Below, in pieces: positions 33,001 to 43,976 of a stretch of 64,000 nt of DNA; within the stretch, counting starts at the first letter, position 1, and the number at the start of each line of letters is the position of its first letter. The position numbers and the translations under genes were made by a program. Source of the stretch: Capniomyces stellatus (taxonomy: Eukaryota; Kickxellomycota; Harpellomycetes; Harpellales; Legeriomycetaceae); contig LUVW01000039.1 in NCBI GenBank assembly GCA_001661515.1, forward strand, positions 375,898-439,897. The letters run 5' to 3'. The notes beneath the pieces were generated by a model that had not been told where the DNA came from, searched no databases, and worked only from the letters and a program-made list of their open reading frames with translations.

Positions 33001-34503
33001 AGTATTGAACGGTCTGGAGTTTTCACTGTTTACGGAGTTCCACTGCCCAAGTCTACATTTATTGACCGCGTTTCCCATGTCTTTAGCGAGACTGGAATCG
33101 ACATTGACTTTGGTGCTCAGCCTCGCTCCTCTTCTACTCGTGGCTTGCTGCCAGCTGTTGAAGCTTGCGAGAGCCAACAGCCAGCCGGAACTGGCGGTAA
33201 TTTGTTGGTTGGTTGTTTGGAACAGTTGGTTTACAACATCACCGGCTCCTCTGAACTTGAATCACAAACTATAAACTTGTTTGGATCGCTCATTGCCTAT
33301 TTAAACAGCCAAGCACCTGGAAACGCCCCAAAAACTAGAAACACGACCAGTACTCACTGCAGAGATTCAGCCAAGCCCCGTGTGAACAGCGCGGATGCCG
33401 ACTATGGCCTTGATATAACTAACAAGCTGTTTCTGCGCGATGTTCCTATAAAAATGAGACTAAACAGCAACCTGGTGCCAATAATGTACAGCTCCCCAAA
33501 CATATCTTCAGTCTCAGCCTCAACCACTTCCTCTCCGCCAGGCAGCTGCATAATCGTCAGCACACTAAACAACAGTTGGTGGTCAATTCTGACGCTTTCT
33601 GACCCCTCATACTTGCTGTTGTCTTTGCTAAACAGAATCATATACTATGACCAGTGGATGAGCCAGTGTCTAAACCCTTCCAACAAGATTCACCAAGCTT
33701 TACCCCCACTCAACGCCACCAATCCCAACTCTAACCACTCTGAACAGCCCTGCTCCAATTGCCGCACCAATGTTGGCGATTGCGCGAGCACTAACTTGTT
33801 GTTCTTTGGGTCATGCGAAATCCAAACCAACCAGGCCAACCGCGCAAACTTCAGTTCCAGCCACACAAATGACGACTCTGACTCCGCCAACAACCGCGAT
33901 ACAAATGTTGATGATGCCTGTGCCGGCAATACATTTCTTTCTGCTTGCGATTGTAAAAAGTCCTACTACCACACTGAAATCACCTTTAGCAGGCACAACA
34001 ACATCGATCAAACTATCCCCTCTTTCTCTGCCTCGTCATTCCCACTATTTTCTCAAACATCGTCAGAACTACTACCAATTTCAACCCCAAACCTCACAAA
34101 CTTTGCAAACCACGTAATCGATGGCCAGCTAATCAGCATTTACTTTTCGCCCACTTCTTCATCAGTTACAGACGCATCACATCTGCTTACCAACTCTTGC
34201 GGCATCGACTCCAGGTCCCTATCCCTCCTAATCTCCCTACACCACGACTTGTTTCCCTTTGTTTGCAACCTGATCTCCCACTATCTACTCCAGATCCAAA
34301 ACAACTCCAACATCACCGCATATTCCATGTTGACAAACTTGTTTACCTGTGTTTTAGCCGATTATTCCCGCTTAAACAATCCCAAATCGATCTTTTACTC
34401 TTGTCCCAATTCACCCCCTCGTTCCAGCATCCCTCTCTTTGATTTGCTTTTGGTTAGATACACCGTTATTCATTTGGTTTGTGATTTAAATCGATTTTGG
34501 TAG
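27100..34503 (+). CDS. Very large DDB1/CPSF_A-superfamily beta-propeller protein (MMS1/RIK1/DDB1-like)
   Basis: 2,467 residues in a single exon, starting at the ATG of MGDEEEYYYSNSE. It belongs to the family of triple beta-propeller scaffolds (DDB1, Mms1/Rik1, CPSF160/Cft1, Rse1) used in cullin-4 ligases, 3'-end processing or splicing. The second half follows DDB1 block by block: WTLLVGMRDGCLLSYKL, PLNFAPKRLLYDRSSRLLVS, YHYVIVGTS then NGRIIVYRI, GYIAIANGTHLSVCRLDTAL, and near the end HVIDGQLISIY, matching the family's FIDGDLIE motif. It is about twice the usual 1,100-1,400 residues because of long low-complexity inserts (Gly/Ser- and acid-rich). A repeated VED-x-VE/GDAVE stretch lies near 28500-28570. 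Which member it is cannot be decided by eye; MMS1-like is my preference. Confidence 0.75.
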   Translation: MGDEEEYYYSNSELESECGDEITYEEWIKTKGYDDLSKDDKYDGGLGTSGDGRYKHESNGYDEYELPKNTGYGREWEQSDIDEKLKENRAFEEYMKNRVTLGKLGWEMDETAPRVNLFAQKRIESKAIKKSILGRFRFKDREDVVFVKEDCLELYEVGENGELLFITKQISSKGINDAEVIWTEGFVEKEANESKEERQEGIEKEKEVEIGERELDGKRDSIVCISDEGDLLIVVVEEVWSRGVFRGEDKEGEDGDELQCRWVFKQIFKDPILPGGKEFQHKRRKVVVGQKDQALAVCSWHNKLEIIFLKKGWQELARQKKRIYESVTSFDTGGTVSDMAFLASKSDSKVTGRSHVSLLASVHHESKAVMGAGWSGFSGNASLQLYEGVRDIGGVTGCMMKLAGRLPLPRDVIPLVVVPLFVIGESALVFTADEVMYVQAIQVICGDVKFYKVGVYGRIYTWEQSRLNAVEDMVEDAVENAVGDAVEGVVETVSGGLGEVKNKDVGQTEECSKLGNGLGKEKGLEARVGRVRGRNTRRSEGLKRWWETAATQPSLASTATGNASKGKSSSAPDTSPIIEDKNDGMVESCNGKSGNAAKGKSKKDLASRVVYSRKEKAVVNVGTVTGWAMSSLRKRSGLIGQSSLIRYRDRLYVGTEGGYLLLIDVTAEPKIEVSVVQPRGAAGVYNRYASNGGGDDGVKGGDRSNENCQLMGSCSSAITVIDQIESKLVLKDLFVSEAENGADSGLGLGLGLELDSRKSAGEIVSKRVLDEIDVVSDLVFVGGDGSDHALVSVVQNKDQLERPGLELSSSGSNLAGVVLIERSISEGTGSGKEERRVRMELELDEKYTQTVILNSWRLEKFHILSSICLSPPTKGKDASVNIKKKGSTSGQRVDSPTCTSYLMEPSSQWAPLLDWDVIEPARGVSEAFLSSEDLSRVLESKGMGQEDIGAGFGIDSAAGGPGMGVNIGEINEGAVICGTSNLTFESLKPIAKSRMAGVGAGRSGGAGDGDESGSGSDGSSSNASGAGIGRGGGEAEYNTGGSRGASGGGCGSIRQMQVGCGVRLEPINYSASKKRMQVGDLIESNRMFSLNARTVDGSNEGSELASVVLVSTGNTTRLIVEGSAQVGARKEGGLGSSEVILEGYTSLDEFLARSATVYACMVGQGCWVIVQPKAVYLARVVYQANTNTMAYRACEVFDLDKSLCFGANSRTCKITNASAIVSSSGVKGSAGEGEAAVLLVVSVSGNSQHAGPGEKRSSDKVLVFRLGSKHDLAGSGNLRPAKVIEASSAVFEYERQGAVTCIDTFSTGTKSGADTVGFGVGWFGGTVDLFAISAEAGKSACAVAKTCEIDLDVWSSCYLDKAIRPRINPKSKLTAAESNGAPGRATYSQVVGTPAIPNSIRLMPGWSSSSAKDAEKEGWTLLVGMRDGCLLSYKLTRVGGELSSWPTYSPFIRVGTMPVQIVQASQANRGMAILVSNKSYRLRMDVDGMFVLHVLVARLTGAYNYLRLIVPKFDNQHSGLAGSSNKIGRFVSLSCLGSLANATVYLAECPIIQAISPLNFAPKRLLYDRSSRLLVSVGRELVAGSSGYGGNGSNNNGSSSVSGLMGLKLVDPGSGRLVDEMFLLPDEVVNAVVLWDIKPSQSSGAGAGAGKKMYHYVIVGTSTKASRISSNGRIIVYRIKSTANHSHKHNHKNSHFHNYKLKFVWQMNTDLPVVALEPLGTSGYIAIANGTHLSVCRLDTALKTWLTCAKYTNRWPISHIKAYTYPDFGHADQNIGLGGYGDVEGLPWLLSACSLREALHTFVFYPPHSGSSSQLLNQFPTLQLYPQPECAEEASLAGGDSSVTQEVGSDHVLSLFDDSNVLSFLDLGAELAQAEREDIHNQQLYQRYLQQPRPAVLTPDQIQDAIRRRYPSNANNQLLAVRGEQQGQDSDARRAMLENCCKLEWLNTAKSGTSTFMSAFLGSRVVASIERSGVFTVYGVPLPKSTFIDRVSHVFSETGIDIDFGAQPRSSSTRGLLPAVEACESQQPAGTGGNLLVGCLEQLVYNITGSSELESQTINLFGSLIAYLNSQAPGNAPKTRNTTSTHCRDSAKPRVNSADADYGLDITNKLFLRDVPIKMRLNSNLVPIMYSSPNISSVSASTTSSPPGSCIIVSTLNNSWWSILTLSDPSYLLLSLLNRIIYYDQWMSQCLNPSNKIHQALPPLNATNPNSNHSEQPCSNCRTNVGDCASTNLLFFGSCEIQTNQANRANFSSSHTNDDSDSANNRDTNVDDACAGNTFLSACDCKKSYYHTEITFSRHNNIDQTIPSFSASSFPLFSQTSSELLPISTPNLTNFANHVIDGQLISIYFSPTSSSVTDASHLLTNSCGIDSRSLSLLISLHHDLFPFVCNLISHYLLQIQNNSNITAYSMLTNLFTCVLADYSRLNNPKSIFYSCPNSPPRSSIPLFDLLLVRYTVIHLVCDLNRFW

Positions 34504-35071
34504 TTTACTTGTTTTCCACTTTCACCGCTTGTTTCCGACTTTCTTGATTGTTTATCGATTTACCGATTTTTCTTTTTTTTACTTTCCGGCCTTCTCACCT
34601 GTTTTTTTTATTTCCTCTCTCAATTTATTAGTCGAAAAGATGACGCAATTATCCTTCATCCTTTATCCTTCTTATATTTATTAGCTTGATTTTGATGTTC
34701 AGAATGATTATCATATCTGCATTTATTTCTTAACAAAAGATTCAATATTTTTCAATCAATCAGTTAACGATAAATTAATCTTTCGATTAGCTTGATTACC
34801 CTTTCAAAGTAGCAATAACAGCATTTATTTATTTTTTTTATTGAAAAGTAATATCATTTGTACTATTTATTTTTATTTTTGACACGATTTGGTCAGTTTT
34901 TCCAAATATCGTTTTAAAAAACTTGGATTTATAAAATGTTTTCTTTGTAGAATAATTGTTTTTATTTTTTTTGAATCCTGTACTCTGTATCACTGTACAT
35001 AATATGTTTGCTTGTTAATAATGCAAAAATATAGGCTCCTCCTAGTTGTGTTTAAAGTAAGAAAAAAACAT
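34504..35071. other. Convergent intergenic region, DDB1-like / SOD1
   Basis: T-rich 3' flanks of two converging genes; nothing coding seen. Confidence 0.5.
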
Positions 35072-35682
35072 CTAGCTAGGCGCTATACCAATAACTCCGC
35101 ATGCAAGACGCTTTCCTGCATTTCCTGTAGTTAACGACAACTCCACACCTCCCCTTCCAAGGTCATCAGCACCCTCGTGAATAACCAACCCACGGCTATG
35201 GTTTCCGGTTTCCATAATAAAAGCAGTACAGATACAGTTTAGTGACCAAAACCAACTTTGTTTTTGTTTGCACTTGCCCACTTTAGTCTTGTCAATAGCA
35301 ACATTTAATAAAAGCGTATAAAATATCCAAACTCTACTTACCCTAATATACTGCGTTCTCCGTATAGTGAAATATTGCTGTCAATAATGTTAAAGTAGGT
35401 ATCTGATTTGCCCCTGGACAAAACATTTCCCAAATCACCAGCATGCCTTGTCCTATCATCAGGAGAACCATGGTCCTTGCCAAATGGGTTGTAGTGCGCT
35501 CCGGTTGAGTTGCATCCATTAGTCAAATCCCCAAACTCGTGGATATGGAATCCGTGGTTTCCCTTTGAAAGCCCCTTTATCGCTCCTCTGATACGCACAG
35601 GCTCGTATGGTCCGGTTTGCGCAAACTTTACAACCCCTACAACTGCTGCTGCTCCTTTTAGTATAGCTACTGCGTTCACCAT
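35072..35682 (-). CDS. SOD1: Cu/Zn superoxide dismutase
   Basis: Converts superoxide to oxygen and hydrogen peroxide in cytosol and mitochondrial intermembrane space. Two exons, 35682-35342 and 35195-35072, joined in phase to give 154 residues, the standard length. Copper and zinc ligands are visible: [31 protein letters not shown] (with the zinc Asp) and RGLVIHE. The intramolecular disulfide Cys pair (NGCNS; LACGVIG) and the active-site Arg (KRLACG) are also there. The start ATG opens [11 protein letters not shown], as in fungal SOD1. Confidence 0.97.
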
Positions 35683-36382
35683 CTTTTATGTCTAATTTTG
35701 ATATCTTTATTTATAAATTAAGAGGTTTTAAATTTCAATTTGGAAAGTTTATATAGTTTAAGGAGTATAGAGCTTCGACCTTTTTATTTATGCGTTTATC
35801 CTATTTTATTTAAGCTATTTTCTTTGATGGTTTAGAATGCTGTTTATTTTTTCCAATTTAAATGCTGGATTCTCAATTTTCACACCATATATAGTTTTAG
35901 TTTTTTAAAAAAGTCACATTATGGTTCACATAACAAGCCCATTGTATTTTCTTTGTTACAATTCAAGCATATCTATTTCCTTACACCCATTCACGCAAAT
36001 ACACTCTACCTTAGTATAATTGCCATTGTAGTGCTAAATAATCAATCTCTCACATTCCAATGGTTTTACAAGGTTAATTCTAATTCTAATTCTAATTCAT
36101 TGCTGGGCTATTATGCTGTTGCTGCTACTGCTGCCTACAGTTCTCTCTGCAACGTCTTAACCAATAACTTCCTCATTTATTTTATAATCTCTTTGGTCGT
36201 GGGTTATTTATGCATTTATTGTGGCAATTCTTTCCAAATAAACAACTACGGGCATTTGTACTAATTTAACCGCCTTATTTCTTTTCACTTTATTACTTGG
36301 CCCTCTTTTTTTTTTCTATACTAAAATCAAGCTACCTTATTTTGCACCAGTCACTTAAACTAATCAAACTTTTCAACTTGCA

Positions 36383-36495
36383 GTACTAACTGATACACCT
36401 ACTACAACTAATACAACTAATACAGCCAATACAGCTAATACGTTTACAACACCTAATTCGCTTACAACACCTACAACATTTACAACACTTACACC
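36383..36495. repeat. Degenerate short tandem array
   Basis: Irregular units around ACAACTAATAC and TTACAACACCT. No coding role seen. Confidence 0.75.
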
Positions 36496-36690
36496 TTTTT
36501 ATTGATTGTTTGTTAAATGTTTTCATTATGTTTATGACTTGCCAAGTTTGTTCTATTTTATTCGTCCTAGTTTTATTACACAATTGATTACTTGGTCCAA
36601 TTTAGTTCCGATTATGCTTTTGTGAAATGGTCGTTTCGCCCAACACTCTGACTTTAGCTAGAAACCTGATTCCAAAACGTTTATTGTTAC

Positions 36691-36750
36691 CAAAATAGAC
36701 ACCAGAATAGACACCAAAGTAGACACCAAAGTAGACATCAGAATAGACAA
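36691..36750. repeat. 12-bp minisatellite, 5 copies
   Basis: Five consecutive 12-mers of the form CA(A/G)A(A/G)TAGACA(C/T/A), each differing by one or two bases. Confidence 0.95.
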
Positions 36751-38049
36751 TTAAGATAACTTTAATTCTAATTGTACAAACTTTAAAACCACCACTATAC
36801 TATGATTGTCTTGACACATTATTACTCCAATTAGTGAGATTGGCTTGGTTGGCACCGATGATTGTATCTAATCAATTACAAAAGTAAATCATATTTGTGA
36901 TATATCTAACTTAGCGAGCCACTTATCAAAAAAAAAACAAGGCTATTTAATATATTAAACAGTACATTTGTTCGTTTGAAAACTCGGACTACTTTCTATA
37001 TTTGGATTTTTCGCACTTTATTTAACCTTCGAAACTTACTTTAGTGATACGAGATACATTTGTTCCGTATGGCCTGTTACAAGCTGTGACTCTTGTACTA
37101 CATAGGATTGCTGATTTGCTAAAAGCATAACATTTTTGAACTCGGCTATCCTTTATAAAATTCCAACATCCGCTCTTGCCGAATGTTAAAATGCTTGACT
37201 TCCAACTACATTAGGATATAGTTCGTTAAACGACTCTTTTGTCGGAATAGCGACGGGTGGTTTGAGCCAGCGTGTTCAAACAGTGCAAATATATTACCCA
37301 GCCAATCATTTAAATCCGAGTCGCTTAAATATGACTCCAGCTTTTAATCCCTTTTTCTATTAAAAAAAACTCTATAATACCATGTTTTTTTTTCGGCAGT
37401 AGCAGCAAAATTGGCATTTTCAGTATTGAAACGAATTGGCAGACATTTAAGTTCTAGTTTATACAAACTTACCAATATTATCTTCCGTTCAAAGATATAA
37501 AATCTAGCAGAGCCAATTAAACCGCAAAGAAAATCACCAAAAACAACCCATACACCAAATACAACCCACCACACGCCCTAATTTAGGGAAATTAAGCTGT
37601 TTTGCTTTGGAACTATTGGTACGCGAGTGTAGTCAGCCAAATTACCAAAGCTTTGGGCGCCACGATCAATCACATTTTCTTGTCAGCGACTAGTTAACGA
37701 TCCCTCTTTCTTTCCAGCCTCTGAGATATGTTATCCAGACATATTACACCAATCTCCAAACCCTAAACTTTATACTTGACATCGTTACTATGTACGCTAC
37801 TTCCCAAGTAAAAAAATACTTGCAAACTGCAAACTTGGTTTCTAAAGTTAAACATCAGTATACATTCATTGTTTAATCATTGATATATTTTTCGGTAAAC
37901 TTTTTATTATAACTATTAATGATAAAGTAGCTAAATTATTGAATACATTTGAAGTCGAACTCGTTTGTTTTATGGAATAGTTATAAAAATAAAACATTTG
38001 TTTAATATAATGATACTATCAAAAGACGTTACTAGCATTTAATATCAGA

Positions 38050-39234
38050 ATGAACATTAGTTTATATTTAATCATTTCATTTTTATCGTTGTGCTGCAGC
38101 AGAGCATATCCGGAAAAACATTTGATTGTTTTTGGGAGTACTCTTTCAGACATTGGAAACACATTTAACAACACTAAAAACCTTCCGTACTGGAACAACA
38201 GATACTCAAACGGCCCAGTTTGGAACGAGTATTTAGCGTATTACGGGAACTACACTCTTATTAACTACTCGCTTGAAAAGGATTCCTCGGTATGTACCAC
38301 AGATTACCCAGTTTTGATGAGCGGGGCTAATAGATCAATTGTAAGCCATCAATTGGATTTTTTTAACAACAGGATCGGGAGTTATATAATGAATAAAGAC
38401 GACGACGTTGTTGTAATCCAATTAGCTTCTTGTAACTTATTTATGATCCTTGACGAGATAAACACGGATTTCTACAAGGTAAACGGCTTTACAGAGAATA
38501 TTGTGGAAATTATCATGAGCTACATCCACAGAGTAGCAAGCTACGGGTACAAAAAAATACTAATCGTCAATATACCCGACTTTAAATCAACTCCAGAGTA
38601 TAAAGGTGTACCTCAGCATAGCACTGTAACTCTTGACTTTTTAATAAATAACGTAAATATATTTTTGATCGAGGCAATCAAAAATTATATCGCAACCTCG
38701 CGCAGTGGTGTTACCTGGGTGCGGGTTTTAGATATCTATGACGCATATCGTGTTGTAAAAGACGACTACAACAGCGGAAAGGTTTTGAAACTTGATGGTG
38801 TCCTGGATCCATGTAGCGAGGCTGTAAATAACACTGTGTACATCTGCGAATTTCCTGACAGACGTCTTTACTTTGACAAAATGCACCCCACAACCATAGT
38901 TCATAGCGTAATTGGAGCTTTAGCCCACGGGATAATAAAGTCAAGCAAGTTTGAGTTCAACAAAACGACTCTTGCAAGCCTAAACAGAAGGTATAACTTT
39001 ACAGGCGCAGGAAGTGAACACAACTATATGTTCAACAATGGCTCGCCAGAAACAGGAGAACTGGTTATTACCGAATACGATAAAAGATCGTCGTTCTTTG
39101 AATCAACAGACATAATCTACAAAAAAAACAAGAAAATCATTGAAAGAAACATACAGGAGACCAGCATTTCCCACAAGAATACACTAAGCTCGCTGTGTTT
39201 GCTTTTGGTGCTTGCAGGCGTCTTCTTTGCTTAG
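38050..39234 (+). CDS. Secreted GDSL-family protein 1, probably a pseudoenzyme with C-terminal anchor
   Basis: 394 residues with an N-terminal signal peptide (MNISLYLIISFLSLCCSRA). The fold-family signature is plain: LIVFGSTLSDIGN, PYWNNRYSNGPVWNEY and DKMHPTTIVHSVIGA. Three of four catalytic blocks are altered. The GDSL nucleophile block reads G-S-T-L, with Thr31 in place of Ser. The block II Gly is missing (LINYSLEKDSS). The block III GxND motif is replaced (LASCNLF). Only the DxxH block survives. A hydrophobic C-terminus (SSLCLLLVLAGVFFA) suggests GPI or membrane attachment, absent from paralogues 2 and 3. Many N-glycosylation sequons occur. It probably binds rather than hydrolyses; role unknown. 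Confidence 0.85.
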   Translation: MNISLYLIISFLSLCCSRAYPEKHLIVFGSTLSDIGNTFNNTKNLPYWNNRYSNGPVWNEYLAYYGNYTLINYSLEKDSSVCTTDYPVLMSGANRSIVSHQLDFFNNRIGSYIMNKDDDVVVIQLASCNLFMILDEINTDFYKVNGFTENIVEIIMSYIHRVASYGYKKILIVNIPDFKSTPEYKGVPQHSTVTLDFLINNVNIFLIEAIKNYIATSRSGVTWVRVLDIYDAYRVVKDDYNSGKVLKLDGVLDPCSEAVNNTVYICEFPDRRLYFDKMHPTTIVHSVIGALAHGIIKSSKFEFNKTTLASLNRRYNFTGAGSEHNYMFNNGSPETGELVITEYDKRSSFFESTDIIYKKNKKIIERNIQETSISHKNTLSSLCLLLVLAGVFFA

Positions 39235-40299
39235 TACTTGTTTGCAACTAAAAAAACGACTTTTACACTATCAAGGTTCATGGATTGTTTAACTAGCTTA
39301 TTTTATTTATTTTTATTGAAATTGCTAGCTTATTTTTAACTCTTGTTATCTACTAGCACCATCATCTACTATTTACTGATAATTGATATCCATTTTCTAT
39401 TTATGTTTAGCCGTTTTCGTTGGTTATATTAGTGGTGTTTGCCAAATTAAAATAATTTAGACAAGCTGAATTGGTTTTTTTAAGTGCAAATCGCATTGAG
39501 CTATACAACAAGACTTTCCATTGTTAGCACCAACGTTGAGGAACCGTTTTTTATATTTATAGACGTGGGTCAGTGGATGCACCACTTGTTTTCAAGGGGT
39601 ATTACAATTATAGCTTAATATTTGGGTATTCTGTATTGCAATTGTAACTTGGTACTAAAGTATATCAGTTTGATGATATTGCTAGTCAAGGTATTTACAA
39701 ATTGAACGCTTTAATGTTGGAAAGAAAGAAAAAAAAAAAAAAAGTCGAACAATCACAAAAACCATTGAGGTTTGGATAAAATGGTGGTAGATTTGGTTGA
39801 TTCGATTCATCGCGATATTTGAGATGAAAATCGCTCATTCAAGCGATAGCAGTAATAATGAGATGGTTTATTGGCTTTGCGGCAATAAATCGATATATAT
39901 ATATACATATGTAACAGCTTTAAATGAGCAATGTACTCGGTACTGTTCAGAAATATTGAACAATATCAATGTAAAATAGTAATAAAAGAACAATAATAAT
40001 GGACAACAATAATAAAAAAACAATAATAATAATGGACAATGATAACCAGCAAAAGTGTTGAACAAAAGAGTCAAGCAAAGATTCATTTCATTATATATTC
40101 ACTATTGAATGCTCGCAAGAGATCTTGGTTCCATCAACAACATCTTTTCATTCTGTTTATACCTTGAATCAAACACCAAACATCAAATTAATACAAATAA
40201 GTGTAAACTCACATCAAGTACCAAGTCTCGCTTCTAATTGTGAACCTGAATTTATTTAAACCATAACATCGTAACACTGTATCATAATAGCAAACAGTA
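39235..40299. other. Intergenic, GDSL 1 / GDSL 2
   Basis: AT-rich, with an A15 run at about 39729-39743 and AAT-rich stretches around 39980-40040. Nothing coding recognised. Confidence 0.5.
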
Positions 40300-41352
40300 A
40301 TGTACCTCGGATTTGGTGGAATTGTAACTATACTAGGACTGGCTTCGTTGGTCCTATCGGCCAACAACAAGCTGGTAGTCTTTGGAAACAGCTTGTCTGA
40401 CACTGGTAAAAACAACTATTCAAAACAGACGATTCCTTATTGGAATAGGCGGTTTTCTAATGGTCCAGTTTGGAACGAGTACGCGTCTTTCTTCCAGGGA
40501 TATGATTTGATTAATTATGCCCACTCGGGTGCAGTTTCGGATAACCTGTCTGTAAAAGAGTTTTCAGGCAAAGCTACCAGCATTCCAAGCGTTGCTGACC
40601 AAGTGAGACTGTTTAGGAATAAATATGAAGCCAACCTTGATAAAAAAATAATCATGAATGACGTCGTTGCTATTGAAATCGGAACCAACGACATAGTCCA
40701 AGGATTTTTAAAGTTTGGAGGAGATATCGGGGACACAAAAAAGTATCTATCCAACATTGCCGACAATGTATTCGAAAGTGCCTACGAAATGATGGACATG
40801 AGCTACAAAAAAGTGCTGATTTTGAATATTCCAGATCTCAAAAGAACACCGTTATCGGTTGTGGCTTTGGGGCCAATGAATTTTGAAATAGATTATCTAG
40901 TCAACCAGACCAACGCCAGGTTGAGGCAGAACCTCGAGAAGTTTGAATCTGTAAATAAGGAAAGCGAATCTTGGATCAGAATAGTTGATGTATATGGTGT
41001 AATGGCATCCTTTTTTAACAACGAAAACATATCAGCGCTTTTCAACATCACCAACACCAGCTCGCCATGCCATCTGACGCTTAGCGATATTTTGGTAAAC
41101 TCATGCTCAAACTCGGACAGCTATATGTTTGTAGACTACATGCATCCAAACACCAGAGTGCATGCCTTTGCAGGGGCAGTGGCTTCAGAAGTCATTAGAA
41201 ATGGTGCGTTCAACATCACAACCAGCTCAGTTAAGAACCTCGTAGAAAGATACAACCTTTCAAACACAACATCAACCAACAATCTACTATACTTACCCGA
41301 CTCTGACTCTAGCGGCGTTGTCAAAGTCAACGAGACTCCAGTAGACCGCTGA
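40300..41352 (+). CDS. Secreted GDSL-type esterase/lipase 2
   Basis: 350 residues, signal peptide of about 20 residues (GIVTILGLASLVLSA). Catalytic blocks of the SGNH/GDSL hydrolases are present: GNSLSDTGK with Ser31 (the GDSL Asp is Asn), AHSGAV with the block II Gly, IGTNDI as GxND, and VDYMHPNTRVHAFAGA with the Asp-His pair. PYWNRRFSNGPVWNEY is typical of the fungal plant/host-polymer esterase branch. Expected to hydrolyse short esters or lipids outside the cell. It faces METAP2 across a 0.5-kb convergent gap. Confidence 0.92.
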   Translation: MYLGFGGIVTILGLASLVLSANNKLVVFGNSLSDTGKNNYSKQTIPYWNRRFSNGPVWNEYASFFQGYDLINYAHSGAVSDNLSVKEFSGKATSIPSVADQVRLFRNKYEANLDKKIIMNDVVAIEIGTNDIVQGFLKFGGDIGDTKKYLSNIADNVFESAYEMMDMSYKKVLILNIPDLKRTPLSVVALGPMNFEIDYLVNQTNARLRQNLEKFESVNKESESWIRIVDVYGVMASFFNNENISALFNITNTSSPCHLTLSDILVNSCSNSDSYMFVDYMHPNTRVHAFAGAVASEVIRNGAFNITTSSVKNLVERYNLSNTTSTNNLLYLPDSDSSGVVKVNETPVDR

Positions 41353-41842
41353 ATACAATTACTCACTCTTGATTTTGTTTGAATACACTTGATTCAACTT
41401 TTATTTCTTTTTTCCCAACTGCTACCATTATCACCACTCATAAACACATACTCATAAATATACACACTCATAAATATACACACTCATACATAAATACATA
41501 CACACACATACACACACATATACACACATATATATATATATTATCTAGACAGTTTATGACCTGGTCAAACTCAAACTCAAACTTAAAGTTGGTTATTAGT
41601 CTTATATTACATTGAAAAAATACTCGTAGATAAAATAAAAAAAACATTCTGTCAAAACCGTTCGACATAAAAACAAAAGAAAAAAAAATAACGATACAAA
41701 CTAAACGACAATTAAGCGTATGCCGCAGTCCTGTCATTTGTTTAAAAATCAAATATGATAGGATTCCAAGTCTTCTGTTTATTTGTTGTTTAAATATTAG
41801 TGAACTAAATAGTAAATAAATAGCAAAAAAAAGAAACAATGT
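41353..41842. other. Convergent intergenic region with microsatellite
   Basis: 3' flanks of GDSL 2 and METAP2; contains the repeat listed at 41434-41541. Confidence 0.6.
41434..41541. repeat. (ACACAT/ACTCATAAAT) microsatellite
   Basis: Interrupted CA/TA-rich tandem tract ending in (AT)n. Confidence 0.9.
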
Positions 41843-43496
<1,654 letters not shown>

Positions 43497-43976
43497 TGTT
43501 GCTTTTCAGGGGTTTGATTTAGGGAGGGTTTCTCTGTTCAATTTTTGTATAAAATACTGTTATTTTTCTCGGGTCGCTCCAGCTACTAATTGAATCAAAT
43601 GCTTGAAACGGCTGAATTGGGAATAACCAAATATAAATTGCAATTTAAATCAAGCGAGAATCAGTGTAAAAGATCTCTTTAAAAAACAAATATTTCAAAC
43701 AGCCAAACGTGGGAATTTAACTTGTCCTTTGTTTTAGGAGTTTTTCATGCCTTTCTTGCTTTTTATGCTTTTTTTTCTTGCTTTTCATGCTTTTCAACTT
43801 GAAATTTTGTTTTAATCAATAACCAAATGTCCCTACTACCCAATCATCAACTATTTTCTTTTAATTTTTTTTATTGAAGCATAAAACTATTTTGTTCAGT
43901 TATTTACGAGATCAATGTGCAAATTTTCTAAGCAAATAAACTCACTGGAAAAGGAAAAAAAAAATTGGCAAAAGCA
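43497..43976. other. Intergenic, METAP2 5' flank / GDSL 3 3' flank
   Basis: AT-rich; repeated CTTTTCATGCTTTT-like words at about 43735-43800. No exon. Confidence 0.5.

Larger units (their letters stand above)
35683..38049. other. 2.4-kb intergenic region with minisatellites
   Basis: Between SOD1 and the first GDSL gene. It holds a degenerate ACAACTAAT-type array (about 36383-36495) and a clean 12-bp minisatellite (36691-36750). A hydrophobic open frame at 35953-36264 lacks an ATG start and is not supported. Confidence 0.5.

Noticed and set aside
35953..36264. 103-codon hydrophobic plus-strand frame
   Set aside because: No ATG start; low-complexity Asn-Ser run from a TCTAAT repeat; no recognisable family.
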